The position numbers and the translations under genes are program-made. A stretch of DNA of 64,000 bases, taken from contig CM060900.1 of NCBI GenBank assembly GCA_030762935.1, positions 402,121,632 through 402,185,631 of the forward strand, given 5' to 3'. Shown piece after piece: positions 44,895-56,844 of this stretch (position 1 is its first letter; every line of letters begins with the position of its first letter). A model generated the notes under the pieces. It was given only the letters and a program-made list of their open reading frames with translations, was not told the origin of the DNA and searched no databases. This stretch comes from Hymenopus coronatus. Lineage: Eukaryota; Arthropoda; Insecta; Mantodea; Hymenopodidae.

Positions 44895-45502
44895 TTTAAC
44901 GAGATATACATTTTTTGTTAAGTAAGTATTTGTCAATCTCTTACGGTTTAACTGTTATACAAATGTCATCCAGAATGACGACGCTTTCAGAGGCTATTCC
45001 CAGAAAATTCAAAATATATAAATTGTGTTTGTCATGAAAATATCTTACACATATGGCATTTTAATAAAAATCGTTAGAGCTATGTTTTAGAAAATATTTT
45101 TTTTTGAAAAACATTCAATATAAAGGGTAGTTGGGGTTGGGGGACTTTTTCTAACATGTTCGTGTCGCATCCTTAGAAGATACTGAACTTAAATTCTAAG
45201 TTTCTATTAATCCACTCTCCGTTTTTGAATTATACATCCACAGACACACACACACACATGTACAGACATTCTTTAACTTATATTTCCGGTGAAATCTCGG
45301 TATCGAAATTTTGGGTGGAACATAATACCGTCTCTACCTACTATGTACATTGTACATATGCTAGAGAAAGTAAATATTTTATCAGGGGCCCTCAAAGCAT
45401 GTATTTCGAGTGATATGTTGGTCTCGAATTTTTAGTAGAATACGATATCCTCTCTACCTACTATGTACATTGTACATATGTGCTGGAGAAGTTAAAAATG
45501 AA
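44895..45502 (+). repeat. RepA copy, last segment, with duplicated 3' module
   Basis: Continues the copy started at 43841: 'caatctcttacggtttaact', 'aaaatcgttagagc', 'ttcgtgtcgcatccttagaa', a CA tract at 45246-45258, then two tandem 3' modules (about 45270-45375 and 45376-45500). Both contain the hairpin TATGTACATTGTACATA and then TGCTAGAG or TGTGCTGGAG. Confidence 0.9.
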
Positions 45503-45534
45503 ACTGCGAATAAATACCTCATTTATTATTTAAA

Positions 45535-45722
45535 TCTGGCATTTTTCAAGGGTACAAGGCAAAGAAGATATTCAAGAATTTTCATCCATCCCAAACGATC
45601 CTTCTTTACATGACAATGATTTCTTTGATCAAGTATTGCTGAATCGCTTTTGCTTAAAATATATATTTCAGAAATTTATGTGACAAGTAAAATGTATATC
45701 ACAAATGTTTTGTAAATACACT
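45535..45722 (-). repeat. RepA fragment, inverted, middle part
   Basis: 'tctggcatttttcaagggta', 'gatattcaagaattttcatc' and 'aaatgtatatcacaaatg' are inverted counterparts of the RepA body. It adjoins the tail of the previous copy in opposite orientation. Confidence 0.5.
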
Positions 45723-45724
45723 AT

Positions 45725-46220
45725 GAGGTATTTTTCACTCTCACTCAATTATACGTAATTGAAAAATCATACGACCTACATAATACTGAAACAAAATGCA
45801 GTGCTGATTTAAATGTGCAATTTCTCTGAAGATGCATTGCCTGTTATCGTAAGTTTGATTTTGTATAATGAAATTTTTAGTTTTTTGAAGTTTTGTGTGC
45901 TAGAACTCGTGCTTAAGAATGCCAAAGAGATGAAAAGTGAGTCAACAATACTCCACAGTGGTGAAAGAACTAAAATGAAATATTACTCAATGTGTGTCTG
46001 TTTCCGATAACAAAGGAAATGACACTGCACCGTTAATCTCAGCGACATGCTTCAGCGTTGCCAAACGTATTTTTGCTAGGATGCTTTCCTATATACCTAA
46101 CGAATATTGGTTACGTCTCTTTGCGAGTTCGTATTAATCGTGTAGCACTTTACTTAGGACTTATAATTACGTAAACGCTTCCATTATCCAACTCCACGAT
46201 ATGTCCCTCTATGGATACCG
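45725..46220. other. No recognised feature
   Basis: AT-rich sequence; a 65-codon frame at 45813-46010 has no known domain. Confidence 0.35.
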
Positions 46221-46221
46221 G

Positions 46222-46415
46222 GGAGGTTGGCGCCGCAGTATCGTGTACGACTCGCATTCGGGAGGTACGACCGTTCACTCTGACCCATGTTTTTTCTTAG
46301 TTCCCTCGGGTCAGCAGGTGGATGCTGGGATGGTTCCTGTGCTATCGCGACCTTCCTTTCACTCGTTTCCTATACCATCGCTTCCTTCATTGCCATCAGT
46401 TTTATGGTTGTAAGA
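46222..46415 (+). repeat. tRNA-derived SINE, family S7
   Basis: 'gactcgcattcgggaggtac' followed by 'cttagttccctcgggtcagc' and 'gctgggatggttcctgtg' align with the S7 copies at 25.9 and 35.3 kb. The B box is degraded. Confidence 0.55.
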
Positions 46416-46447
46416 ACAGGATATGGTGTTCGGCGGGTTGCGGAGAG

Positions 46448-46736
46448 TGGACGTGCACTTTTTTTTTAGTTATTTATTTTTTATCTATACAGTTCTGGAG
46501 ACTTAACAGGACTCCGGCGCTGTATTCCTTTTTCCCTTTCCTATTTTTCCCCTTTTACCCAGTTTTCTACATTTTCTTTGTTTACCGTTTCCTTTTTATT
46601 TATCCAGACATACATATACACATTTAAAAACACATAAACAGTCATACCCAAGGCGGGACTCGAACCTACGATCCCCTGCGCCACGAATCATCATAGTTAG
46701 GCACTTTAGCGAGCACGGCCATGCGGCACCCGCTAT
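46448..46736 (-). repeat. tRNA-derived SINE, family S2
   Basis: Poly-T at 46459-46467, inverted tail 'aacaggactccggcgctgta', inverted B box 'aaggcgggactcgaacctac' at 46650-46669, and inverted head 'ttagcgagcacggccatgcg'. Near full length. Confidence 0.8.
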
Positions 46737-46739
46737 TCT

Positions 46740-46940
46740 TTGTAGAGGTTTCTTCCCTGCGTCGCTTAGGACTGCCCAGACTGCCTCTGAGTCCTTTTCA
46801 GACGGGGACCATCGGGGTTTCGGGGCTTGTGAATGGACCCTGGTGGCGTTGGATGCGTTGGAACCGGAAACGTTAGGGACCACGTCCACGCTTACACCCG
46901 CCACCGTTCGGATCTGGTCGCCCTTGAGGTGTGTGTGTGT

Positions 46941-46979
<39 letters not shown>

Positions 46980-48110
46980 TAACCCTCACTTTCAGAGGTG
47001 ATGGTAGAAGCAAAAAGGATCTTTGCGGTGTTCTGCCCCCCCCCGTTCATCCGTACTTTGTCTTTATTTTTATGCATAGAGAATATCGGAATCTGGAAGA
47101 AACTATGCAGTTAGAAATTAGCTGTCCTTTATTCAATTTTGAAACCAAATTCAAAGTACAAACACAAACGGAATTACGCATTTTGTTTCAATAATGTTGC
47201 ATTAAATGCTTTACTTAGGATGTCACTTAGGCCATTTCAGTAGGCCCATTTGAAGGAGAGACCCGAAGTCTGAGCTGCTACCGACGACGATGCGCGCTAC
47301 CAAGGTCGGGGTCCCTAACACTAATCCTGATGCCAACGCTCCATGACTAAGCCATCCTCATCCCGGGGGGTCCTGAAATTGAAAACCCTTCTCCAAGGCA
47401 CCAACTGGCCATCCAAGTGCAATTGAGAATGCTTTTGCAAACGCACCAATCGCCGTCTCCTTGTCCTATAACTCTGAAACGTGTGCAAATGAAACAATGG
47501 AAGAAAATGATGGAAACAGTTTGATGGACAGAAAATTCGTGATATAAGAGGAATTACACCAGTATTTACCTATCGACCCGGGAAAAACATAACAGAAAAT
47601 TCAGATGCGAAACCGTGACTCCCCGTGGAGGCATCTCGCTCGGTGGCTATAACTGATTAATATTGGAATTTGATCTGCACATAAACATACTAAGAAACAC
47701 CGATTTGAGGTAACAATGTGCTTACATTTAGAATGTCTGTATCTGTCCCTCCTCTCCCGAGAGTGGACCTTATTGCTAGGCAGTATTTGTACTTTATATG
47801 TTTCAATTACTTGAGGATTGAAGGCATTTTCGCCATGCCTGCAGTACTTTATTACTGTCTGGTTATTTTGTGGGCGATTGATTAACTTCAACGTGAAAGG
47901 TCGATTGACCTTCACCGAATTACTCCAACTCATAGTGGCAAAACAAACGCAAGTAATAAAATCAATAGCGTTCAGAATATTTCACCTTTCAAAGCGTTAC
48001 CAAGGAAAACGAAACTGTGCGAACAAGAAAATACAATTTTTTGATTCGGATAAACCACTCAAAAAATTCATTTGCAGAATCCAATGGAAACTACACGGAA
48101 ATACACAATT
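46740..48110. other. Mixed sequence with GT/CT microsatellite and possible GC1 copy
   Basis: GC-rich patches at 46745-46930 and 47225-47400. The second, on the minus strand, reads 'ccccgggatgaggatggctt' and 'catggagcgttggcatcagg', weakly like GC1. A compound GT/CT repeat lies at 46929-46978. Frames at 47601-48135 show no recognisable domain. Confidence 0.4.
46929..46978. repeat. Compound (GT)n(CT)n microsatellite
   Basis: About eight GT units followed by about seventeen CT units. Confidence 0.95.
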
Positions 48111-48121
48111 TGAAGAAATTG

Positions 48122-48640
48122 GGGACAAAATCTGATGTGTGCTCACTATCGTTCACTTTATATAGAGAAAGCATAGATATTCTTCTATCTACTTCAAATA
48201 AATTGAGATAAACTTTTGTATAAATAGTTGCATTGCACATTTCTTTATTACTGCAAATGGAATAGCCATAATCGATTGTTTGGTCAATTGTTTCAAAATT
48301 GTTCGCTCTATACTAGTCTTTAATTTCCATACTCTTTCCATGAATCGCGAGAAACAATTGAATTGCGGCACAACTTTAATGACAAAATATACTGAAGAGT
48401 TTAAACAAATAGTAACTGATATCTTGGAAATTGTTGATACCACAAAAAGAACATCTGAAGTAAACCGTGTGTTTGAAAGAATCCTACATTTTGTTGTTTG
48501 TCTGCCTCTAAAGGTTTACCAGTTATTAAAAACAAACAAAAAAACTACCATTTGAGGAGTTCACAGACAATGCCCGGAAACTTCAAGATATGCATTCTAG
48601 TTATTTTGTAAACCTCTTTTATATATGTTTTGTATGTTTA
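48122..48640 (+). repeat. RepA-related copy, diverged subtype
   Basis: Opens 'gacaaaatctgatgtgtgct' at 48124, then 'tcaaataaattgagataaac', 'ctttaatttccatactcttt', 'catgaatcgcgagaaacaat', 'gtttaccagttattaaaa' and 'aacttcaagatatgcattct'. It has the RepA start but a body of the subtype at 28.6 and 34.7 kb, linking subtype and main family. Confidence 0.65.
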
Positions 48641-48644
48641 TTTC

Positions 48645-51205
48645 TATATTTATAATTATAAATATTTTATGACTAGGTAGAAGGCGTTAGAGCCTTTATA
48701 TAGGTTATTGTTAGTGTCATAAAATATTATATTTGAATTCATTAATTTTCAGACACATTGCGTCATCCAGATAGAGTGCAATGCGCATTCACTTCTAGGA
48801 TATGCAGTGGAGAGTTGGAGTTTCAAGTGCATATTCCTGCAATTGTGAAGATAAAGATAACCTGTACATATTTGTGTCGAGTGATAGTGTTTCAGAATAC
48901 AGACATCGAAGGTGTTAAATAATGTGAAACCGTTGCTAAGGCATTTGTTGCATATAATGTATGCAGAAGCTTCTTTGTAAGAAACTGAGAAAATTGTTGG
49001 TGCTATGCAGCTATGTCGAATTGTGTTGCGCTAACTAAAAGGTAGAATAAATACATGTCAAACACGTGCGTTTCTTCCCATTTTCCTGTCAAATTCCACA
49101 TCCCAGTTAGCTGTTTGTGAGTTCACAAAACCTTGAGCCAATTAAATGTAAAGAATTTTCCTTTGAAAGGTACAGAAAAAATTATTGTAAGGTTTTTAAA
49201 CGTTTTATTCAGCCTAAAAGAATTTGAAATTAAATGTGATATACTTATGTATTATGGCATAAACATGCCTAATAACATAATTAGGACCTGAACCAGCAAT
49301 TTATGTACCGACCATTGGAATCTTCAAATAAAAGTAATTGCACAAAAATAAATTGTTTTTCATGCCAGCCTAACTGTCAAGTAGCTGATAATATTTTCAA
49401 ATACTGTATTGCTACAGATGATAATGTAAAGTTAATATACGTGAGCTTTAATCAGTTCCTTGAAACGTAATTGGAATGACTCAAATGCAGTCACGACTAT
49501 CGAAACTCACATAATTAACTTTTTGTCATCAGTAGCCATACAGTATTCGAACAACAGGATGAAACAAATTTTGCGCCTCTCCGCCATCTTGCGGAATTAC
49601 ACACTACCATATGCAGCATACGCAACATCTGACAAATTAATTGGTTTCTAAGTTTTTGAAGTAAAGAACAAAGGACAACGAAAGAGGAGAGATCTCTAAT
49701 TGAAATAATATTTAATATAATCAATTTTTGGCCTGACAGAAGTTATTGTTTTAAAATTGGTAGTATTGTAGTAAACACCGCGTCAAAGTCATAACTTAAT
49801 CTTGTTCCAACTTCTTGGTCTTGGTCTGTTAATGTAACAATGTAACAAAAGGCTGTATAAAATATAACAGTATTGTTACTTAGTAGAATGTGCGATATTA
49901 ATCAAGAAATTCGGTCGAGGAATATTGCGATAATTATCATTGCATTTTATTGCCCAAGTCTACACAACCTATTATTCTATTTCCTGAATACTCTGCATGT
50001 TCTTTCAAACACGTCATCAATAGTAAGGCACACATTTGGGGTATTGCAGTTATCTTTACATTTAATTACCTTATTTTTTATTGCACTGAAGCATTCTACA
50101 CATAATCCTGGTTCACAGTTCATTTTCTTGTACCAAGAAGTATGGTTCTTGTATTTGGCAAAGCATTATTAAATTTGTTTCCTACAAATTCATATTCTTA
50201 AGGTGAAAAGCAATGCAACCTTAATGCAAAACATCTCAACATAGGATCATAAATTTGAACTGGACTCTTGAGTTGTGTGACGTGCCCTATTTAACAGCGA
50301 ACATACATCAGAAGGGAGTGAATTTCTTAATACTTCAGCAGAGTTTTCAGAACTTTTTTTGTTTGTTTTGTTTTTTACTAAAGAAGCAATTACTTCCCTA
50401 TCATTCCAAATTAACAAATAAAACAGATATTTCTGTTGATAATGTATTATATACTACTTCACTAGGTATACCACCGAAAAATCACCTAAATAAGTACACT
50501 AACCTGTGTATTAAAACATTCCTTTTTCCTTGTTTTTTACTTCTGCTATTCGAGAAACTACAACTAAACGCCACATACGTATTGACCACTATACAGGTTT
50601 AAAACTTACAATCTAAGTTTACTGCTTAGTTGAACATTTAACACCACAAAATCTTTTGTGTGCACACAAAGCTGCTCCTCTCAAAAGTGTAGTGGCTAAC
50701 TATGGCAGCTGCGCGAAAAGCCTGCTTCACCAACCACAGTGCATAAGGATAGTGCATTTCTAATCTAATCTATCTCTATATCTGTGGTTAGAACATACGA
50801 TCAGCTGAGCCAGATAGTTAGGTAGGTATGAAAATACGGCTGTAGTAGCTACCGGTAATGTAGGCATTCGGGTGCACAGTTTTTCATAGTCTGGTTCAAT
50901 CCCCGATCACTACTTTCCACTGCGATTGCTTCGTGTTGCCAACGTTTAACATAAGGTTTGGATTTCTATTAGTTACCTGTTCTATGGCTCACTGAGAGAA
51001 TCATCGTAGAGAGGACCCAACTTAGAGAATTCGAGTCGTCATTGGCCATTGGTGAGCGAATCACTTTTCGGAGCTTTAACATTTAAATACATTTGGTAGC
51101 ACCTCTCTTGCCATGCGAAGCATAGCTTACGAGTCTCGAGGATAGCGGAAGCAGTTACCGACAGGTGGAGTATAGCCAGTTCATTCATTACTGAAGATAG
51201 GATTT
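48645..51205. other. AT-rich sequence without recognised genes
   Basis: About 2.6 kb. Frames at 49873-50172 and 50255-50602 are Phe/Leu/Ile-rich without any domain. A weak tRNA-like trace ('ggttcaatccccgatcac') lies near 50895-50912. Confidence 0.4.
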
Positions 51206-51211
51206 AAAAGA

Positions 51212-52080
51212 AAAGCTTATGTTCCTTTCACTTGGCTTTCTCAACCTGTTCTGCAAACAAACAATTCCTACAAAGATTATTCTTCTATCTGCTTCAAACT
51301 AATGGAGATAAACATTAGCAAAAATGCTCTTATTATGAGTTAGTTCCTGATAATTAGGAGGGAAATAAGGGAATATATTAGGCTAGAGCGATAGTCAAAT
51401 CTTTTAAAAGCTGTAGCTATATGATTGACATTGAAATTCGGTTCTCTTTGCATGACTAGGAGTAAAATTACGGATTTTGAGAATTTCTGTTTGAGAAAGT
51501 ATAAAATTGAAACCCATAACAAGGACTATCTCGAAAACCGTTAACGTATTACGCATAAATTGTGTGTTTTATGAGATCTACATTTGTTGTGTAGTAATCT
51601 TTCGTCCACTTCTTACGGTTTACCAATTATGCATAATTCATTCAGAATGAAGAGAACTTCAGAGGCTATTCCCAAAAATTTAAGATATGCGTTTTATTTG
51701 TTATGTACTTTTAATATACGACATTTTAATCAAAGTCTTTAGAGCCGTTTTTGAGATAATCAAAGTTTTCGAAAATTTTTCCATATAAGTGGTAGTTTGG
51801 GGTGTTGAATTTTCTTGAAAATCTTTGTGTCGCATCCTTGGAAGATACCTACTTCACTTAGATAAATATCAAATTTGGTGTTTAACCTACTTTTCGATTT
51901 TAAATTATCTGTTCACAGACATACGGTCACAAACACATAATACCGTTTCCTAGAAAGGTTTGTTTTGAAACAAGTGATCCAGAAACCTGTATTTCCAGTA
52001 AAATCTCAGCATTGAAATTTTAGGTGGAATGCAATACCTTATCTACCTATGTATACTATCCGAATTAGAAAAAGTAACAG
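51212..52080 (+). repeat. RepA copy, full length
   Basis: Starts 'ttatgttcctttcacttggc' and runs through the complete order: 'ctaatggagataaacattag', 'gggaatatattaggctagag', 'gtgtgttttatgagatctac', 'gttttatttgttatgta', 'tttaatcaaagtctttagag', 'tgttcacagacatacggtca', then 'gaaattttaggtggaatgca' and 'gaattagaaaaagtaac'. The 3' palindrome is degraded. Confidence 0.88.
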
Positions 52081-52084
52081 ATGG

Positions 52085-53300
52085 AATGGTCGTTATTTTT
52101 ATTTCTTTTAATTCAAATGCTTTATTTTTTAGTAATTCCAATAATTACATCATTACCTTACTATATGTATTAAATTTCGTGGAAAATAGTTATCAAATAT
52201 TTAGAATGTTATAGAAAACTTTCATTAAATCCAGAACAAATACTTACATATGATTTGCTAAGTAGTATATATAAAATTAAAAAAAAAATAGCCTGCATGC
52301 GGGAACGGGATTCGAATTTGGAACGCCTTAAAGTCCGCTTGTTTTCTTTGCTCCAAATCCAAGGCACCCAGAATATTTGATACAGGATGTTAATTTTTCA
52401 CTGGTTATCACTTTTGTGTTTCCTTGAAGTAACTGATTGCCCGTTTTATAGTCTTTGAACATGTTGTTCACTTTACATGGTAAATTATATTTGTATATAT
52501 ATTTTATTGTGAGTAAGGGATATTTCATAAAATTGTAAAATGAAACCTCTCCTAAACATAAACTGAAGCAGATAACCTGTTATTCATGGTTTCATATAAT
52601 TTAGGAATGCAATGAGCAGGAAATTTAGAACTCTTTAATCTGCAGTTTTGAAGTAAACCCCAATATTTAATGATGAAACAGCACGCTTGTCTGTTTTAAG
52701 TGGTCTTCAAGTCTCCTCTACCCTTGTGAATAACAGAAAATATGCCATTACACTGTGAACACTGCTCACCATTGTTACGTTCACCATATGTTTTCAAAAC
52801 TTGTATTCATACTGAATTTAGTCATTAAATGTACATTTTATTTTTCCCATGGTGATGTCACAGATGCAAGATGATTTGCTACATTATTGTTCCTTTTGAT
52901 AAAACACAAGACCATGGAACTACTCTCACCACACCTGCTGAATAGTGATCAGTTGATCACTGATCGTGCTTTCACAGAAGCCATATTATACAGGATTCGT
53001 GGACTATGAAAACGGAACACATCCATAACCACTCTAAATAAAACAACTGCGCTATTATAGCTGTCAACTGTCAATGTTTATCACAACTTATTTCTACACA
53101 TCTTTTCGTCAAATACACATACAATGTTTCAAATCTATCATAATTACAATAACCTGTTTTCATGTTCAAAATCCCTGGACAGTTTTCAACCCCGGACTCC
53201 GGACAGCACAAGAAAACCAGGAATGTCCGGTCAAATTCCCACGGAGTTAAGTCTATGAATGGTAAAAGGGTTTGGGACAAAAGGTTCCAAATGATATGCA
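52085..53300. other. No recognised feature
   Basis: AT-rich. 'cgggattcgaatttggaacg' at about 52306-52325 could be an inverted B box of a SINE fragment. Nothing else recognised. Confidence 0.35.
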
Positions 53301-53302
53301 CG

Positions 53303-53348
53303 GTTATTATTATTATTATTGTTGTTGTTGTAGTTTTGTTATTATTAC

Positions 53349-53399
<51 letters not shown>

Positions 53400-53435
53400 C
53401 ATAATCATTATTGTTGTTGTAGTTTTGTTATTATA
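53303..53435. repeat. Compound (TTA)n/(TTG)n microsatellite with internal duplication
   Basis: TTA runs at 53303-53316 and 53350-53399 surround two copies of 'ttgttgttgtagttttgtta' at about 53320 and 53411. The poly-Ile/Leu frames are artefacts. Confidence 0.9.
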
Positions 53436-53739
53436 TACCGATGTGTTTGTGAACTTATTTCTATACAGGTAGGAGAAATAATATTTGGACTGCTCTCAGT
53501 ATAAAGTTATATAAGGTACCTTTATCGGTGGTCATTTGGATTTATTATTTTTAATAGTCTTTTATGTCATTTGTGAAAATGTTTACTACATTTACAGAGT
53601 ACCTTTGTGATCTTAAATAATTATATTCAATGGTATTAATTACAGTATCATTTCATCGTAACGTTCCACTTATAAGCAGCTGCACGATAGTTTCAATTTT
53701 CACTGGACTTTTCATGAGGGCAGTTGCCCTGGAGTTGCG

Positions 53740-53787
<48 letters not shown>

Positions 53788-54784
53788 ATACGGGCGTGTT
53801 GTTTCTGTTGTATCTGTGTATATACTCAGTCATTCTGTGAAGTAGTTACCATTATCGTTAAGTACATTTAGCAAAATTGTATAAGAAAATGCTCGATTAC
53901 AGAAAGAGAATAATTCAAGCTAATGAAGGAATGTGATAAATTTAAGGATAACGCGTATACCTGCTTGTTTATACTTTCCTATTTAGGTATAACAAGTAGA
54001 TGGTTTCGTGTTCAAGGAAGTTATTTCTGAGTTGTTTCACTACAAAATAGGCTCTCCTATTGTTCCCTCTTCCGCTTTACCCTTCAAGTACACTTATGTT
54101 CATATCGTCTAACATCCGCTATGCGAGTATTTTTGTCAGTGACGTATATTTATGAAATGTATCATACCTTCCAGTGCATGTCTTAAAAAACAGATTCTTC
54201 AACCACAGTAAGGGTGGTGAAATTTTCCTATTTCAGATAGTCACCAAATATTCAATAAGCAGTACACCACTCAGTAATGTATGAAAAAAAAAAGTTGACA
54301 TACAGTCACAGAGGGAACAATGCCTGCGACTCTGAATGACTCGCTAGTCCCTTTTTCGGTACTTTCTTATACACTGGCACAACCAAATTATTTTCCTCTT
54401 GCATTTCACTAATTTCTTCCTTAGTTCTTACTTCAGTGACTCCAGAGGTCGCTTTTCTGTGAAAAGCTTTCTTTACCAGTGTCATCCTATATCTGATTTT
54501 CTAGCAAGGATTCATGCAACGATTTGTGATAAAAACCAAGTATCTGGGTCTGTACGCTTGTATTTTATAAGAGTTCCCCTCTTACATATACTCTTTGGCG
54601 CTCCCTTTCCTTCCCTTTTCATCTGATTTACTAATGTATAACCTAGAATGGCGATGCTCAGGCACTGTGCAATACAGGATCAGGCGATAAAAAGTGAAGG
54701 ATCCCCCTGCTTACTTGTTGATACGAATTTACCTGCATTCCAGATGCTTAACTTAATTACCTAATGTATTTTATTCATACGGTT
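53436..54784. other. No recognised gene; CT microsatellite
   Basis: AT-rich sequence with a CT tract at 53742-53783. No coding domain or shared repeat seen. Confidence 0.4.
53742..53783. repeat. (CT)n microsatellite
   Basis: About 20 perfect CT units. Confidence 0.95.
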
Positions 54785-55017
54785 GTAGAGTATTCAACCC
54801 GAAGGTCAGTCAATGGCTGGGACGGATCTGGGGGAGAGACCACATTCCGACCGCGACTGCAGTTGGTGGTGTTGGCATTTACTTTCCGAGGGATGGGGAT
54901 GATGAAAGAAGCACACCCAGTGCTTCCAGTGGGGGGAAATTTCCCACGCTGGTACCAGAAATCGAACCCGAGTCCCTCGCGCCAGAGGCACGTATGTACC
55001 TCTGCGCTAACGGGAGA
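54785..55017 (-). repeat. tRNA-derived SINE, family S5, near full length
   Basis: The plus strand opens 'agtattcaacccgaaggtca', the inverted S5 3' part, and carries the inverted B box 'cagaaatcgaacccgagtcc' at 54957-54976 and inverted A box 'acctctgcgctaacgggaga'. It pairs with the copy at 17620-17846. The body includes 'gggaaatttcccacgctgg'. Confidence 0.75.
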
Positions 55018-55466
55018 ATTCATGCGGTTATTGAAGTATAAATTTCACAATTCCATTCGAATTAAGATAAATGTTCATGTTAAATAAGGAACTAATTTGT
55101 ATTGCACAACCTATTTCATGAAGACAATGAGGTGACTGGTGCACAGGAAGTTAAGGGATACCGGGCACGCTATATGCATATCCACACTTGTTTCATCTTT
55201 GTTTTTTGCAATAATCAAAGTTCTGGATGCATCTTATTCGTCTTCCTTGCACTGGGTGTTAAATGTGTAGTGGTTTTATTTCCCTATTGCTTATCCTATT
55301 AAACAAAGGCCATCGAAAATCTAAGATGAAATTAATTCACCTGCTAGGAGTGAACGTCATTTGTCTCCAATAAGATTCGAGGTTTTGGAAACTACGAAAA
55401 TAAGCAAATTCCAACTGGACAACTGCACAAGACTTTATCTTCATTCTCAATGCAAATCTTTCCTTT
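55018..55466. other. No recognised feature
   Basis: AT-rich spacer between S5 and S1 SINEs. Confidence 0.35.
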
Positions 55467-55483
55467 ATTCTCTAAGCAAAATC

Positions 55484-55783
55484 GCCCTCCGTGGTGTAAT
55501 GGTTACCATGCTAACTTCATATATCCAAGGTCGCGGGTTCAAACCCGGCGGAGGACGATGGATTTTTTTCGGGTGTAAAAATCCTTAGCATGGATTCCTT
55601 CGGAAGGGAAGTAAAGCCGTGGGTCCCGTGTCGTAGATTTACGGCACGTAAAAGAACCTCAAGCCTGATAAGAGAGGCCTCTGAGCAAAATTCAGCGGTC
55701 TTTCACGCCCAGTATAGAATGGGACGCTGAGAACCACAGCAGTTAAAGAGCGTCCATAAATAGCACGCCATTTCTATTTCCAT
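55484..55783 (+). repeat. tRNA-derived SINE, family S1, full length, best copy
   Basis: Complete tRNA-like head: acceptor-like CCCTCCG pairs with CGGAGGA, A box 'tggtgtaatggttaccatgc', B box 'gcgggttcaaacccggcgga'. The body has 'tcccgtgtcgtagatttacg', 'agagaggcctctgagcaaaa' and 'ctgagaaccacagcagttaa', ending in pyrimidine-rich 'atttctatttcca'. The 12-bp duplication TTCTCTAAGCAA stands at 55468-55479 and 55784-55795. The anticodon loop is not tRNA-like, so it is a retroposon. Confidence 0.92.
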
Positions 55784-55795
55784 TTCTCTAAGCAA

Positions 55796-56465
55796 GTTAA
55801 TTCTGTCTTCTTCAGAAATCTCGCTTTTCCTTCATATATCTGATAGAAGTACGTTTGTTTGCCTTCCATCATTCCAGTTAAACCATAGTTTGTTTCTCAA
55901 CTTGGTTTTCTTGACTTCGACTTGCATTTTCTCTTGAGTTTCTTTCAGTCTCTCCGACCTGTGCAGCTGCGATAAGCTCCAGAGATTATCCGCACCACTT
56001 ATTTCTAATCCAGGGATGTCAAATGTTCGCTGCACGCATCAAAGTCTTTCCAGCAGAGTTCACAAATTTGTAGCACAAAGCTGTAGTCAGTAGCTTATTT
56101 TACTGACTGTGGTAAACAACTGCAAGAGGCATTTGAAACCCTTGCTCTAGTTTATTAATTATATTTAAACACTTAAAACACTACTCACAACATACTCTAA
56201 ACGTAATCCGTATAAACAAACAGCTATGGGTGGTTATGTAGTCCTATGGGCTGAAATTATGATCTTCGTTTTTCGCTCGAAATTAACGCAACAAACGATC
56301 TGGACTACATAATGTTACAAGGAATAAAAAAAAAATGGGATTATATTAGATCATTTTTAACGACTAACGTTGGCAGCGTAATTTACTGCAAGTATTTTGG
56401 AATACTCAATTAGTTTGGTTCACCAATATTATTATTATTTATTTGTATTAATAATAATCATATTA
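55796..56465. other. No recognised feature
   Basis: AT-rich sequence. A minus-strand 67-codon frame at 55832-56035 has no known domain. Confidence 0.35.
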
Positions 56466-56467
56466 AA

Positions 56468-56842
56468 CGGTCGTCTCCTTAGCGCGGTGGTAGCGTTGCT
56501 GCTTACCAAGCGGGAGACCTGGGTTCGATCCCCAGTACCGGCGTGGGGATTTTTCCCCCGCTGGGAGACCTGGCCCGGGGTGCACTCACGGGGTGCACTC
56601 AGCCTCGTAAAGTCGTAAGGTCCCTGGAGGGCCAATTGAGGAGCTACTTGAAGGAGAAGTATCGGCTCCAGGTCATGAGGACCGCATTGATCGGCTGGGG
56701 GGACTCGAGGCGCGCTGACCACGTCTCACCCTCCAATATTGCACCCCATCCATGACGTCTGTAGTGGACCGAGATGGGGGACGCAGCGGCCGGGCGGTAG
56801 GCCAAGGTTCCCCGTGAGCTGTCGTGCCATATTAAACAAATA
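56468..56842 (+). repeat. tRNA-derived SINE, family S6, near full length
   Basis: Head 'ctccttagcgcggtggtagc' (A box) and 'ctgggttcgatccccagtac' (B box), then 'ggcgtggggatttttccccc' and a GC-rich body ending 'gggggacgcagcggccgggc' and 'gtaggccaagg'. The same head and the same end occur inverted at 63282-63592. GC content is far above its surroundings. Confidence 0.8.
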
Positions 56843-56844
56843 TC

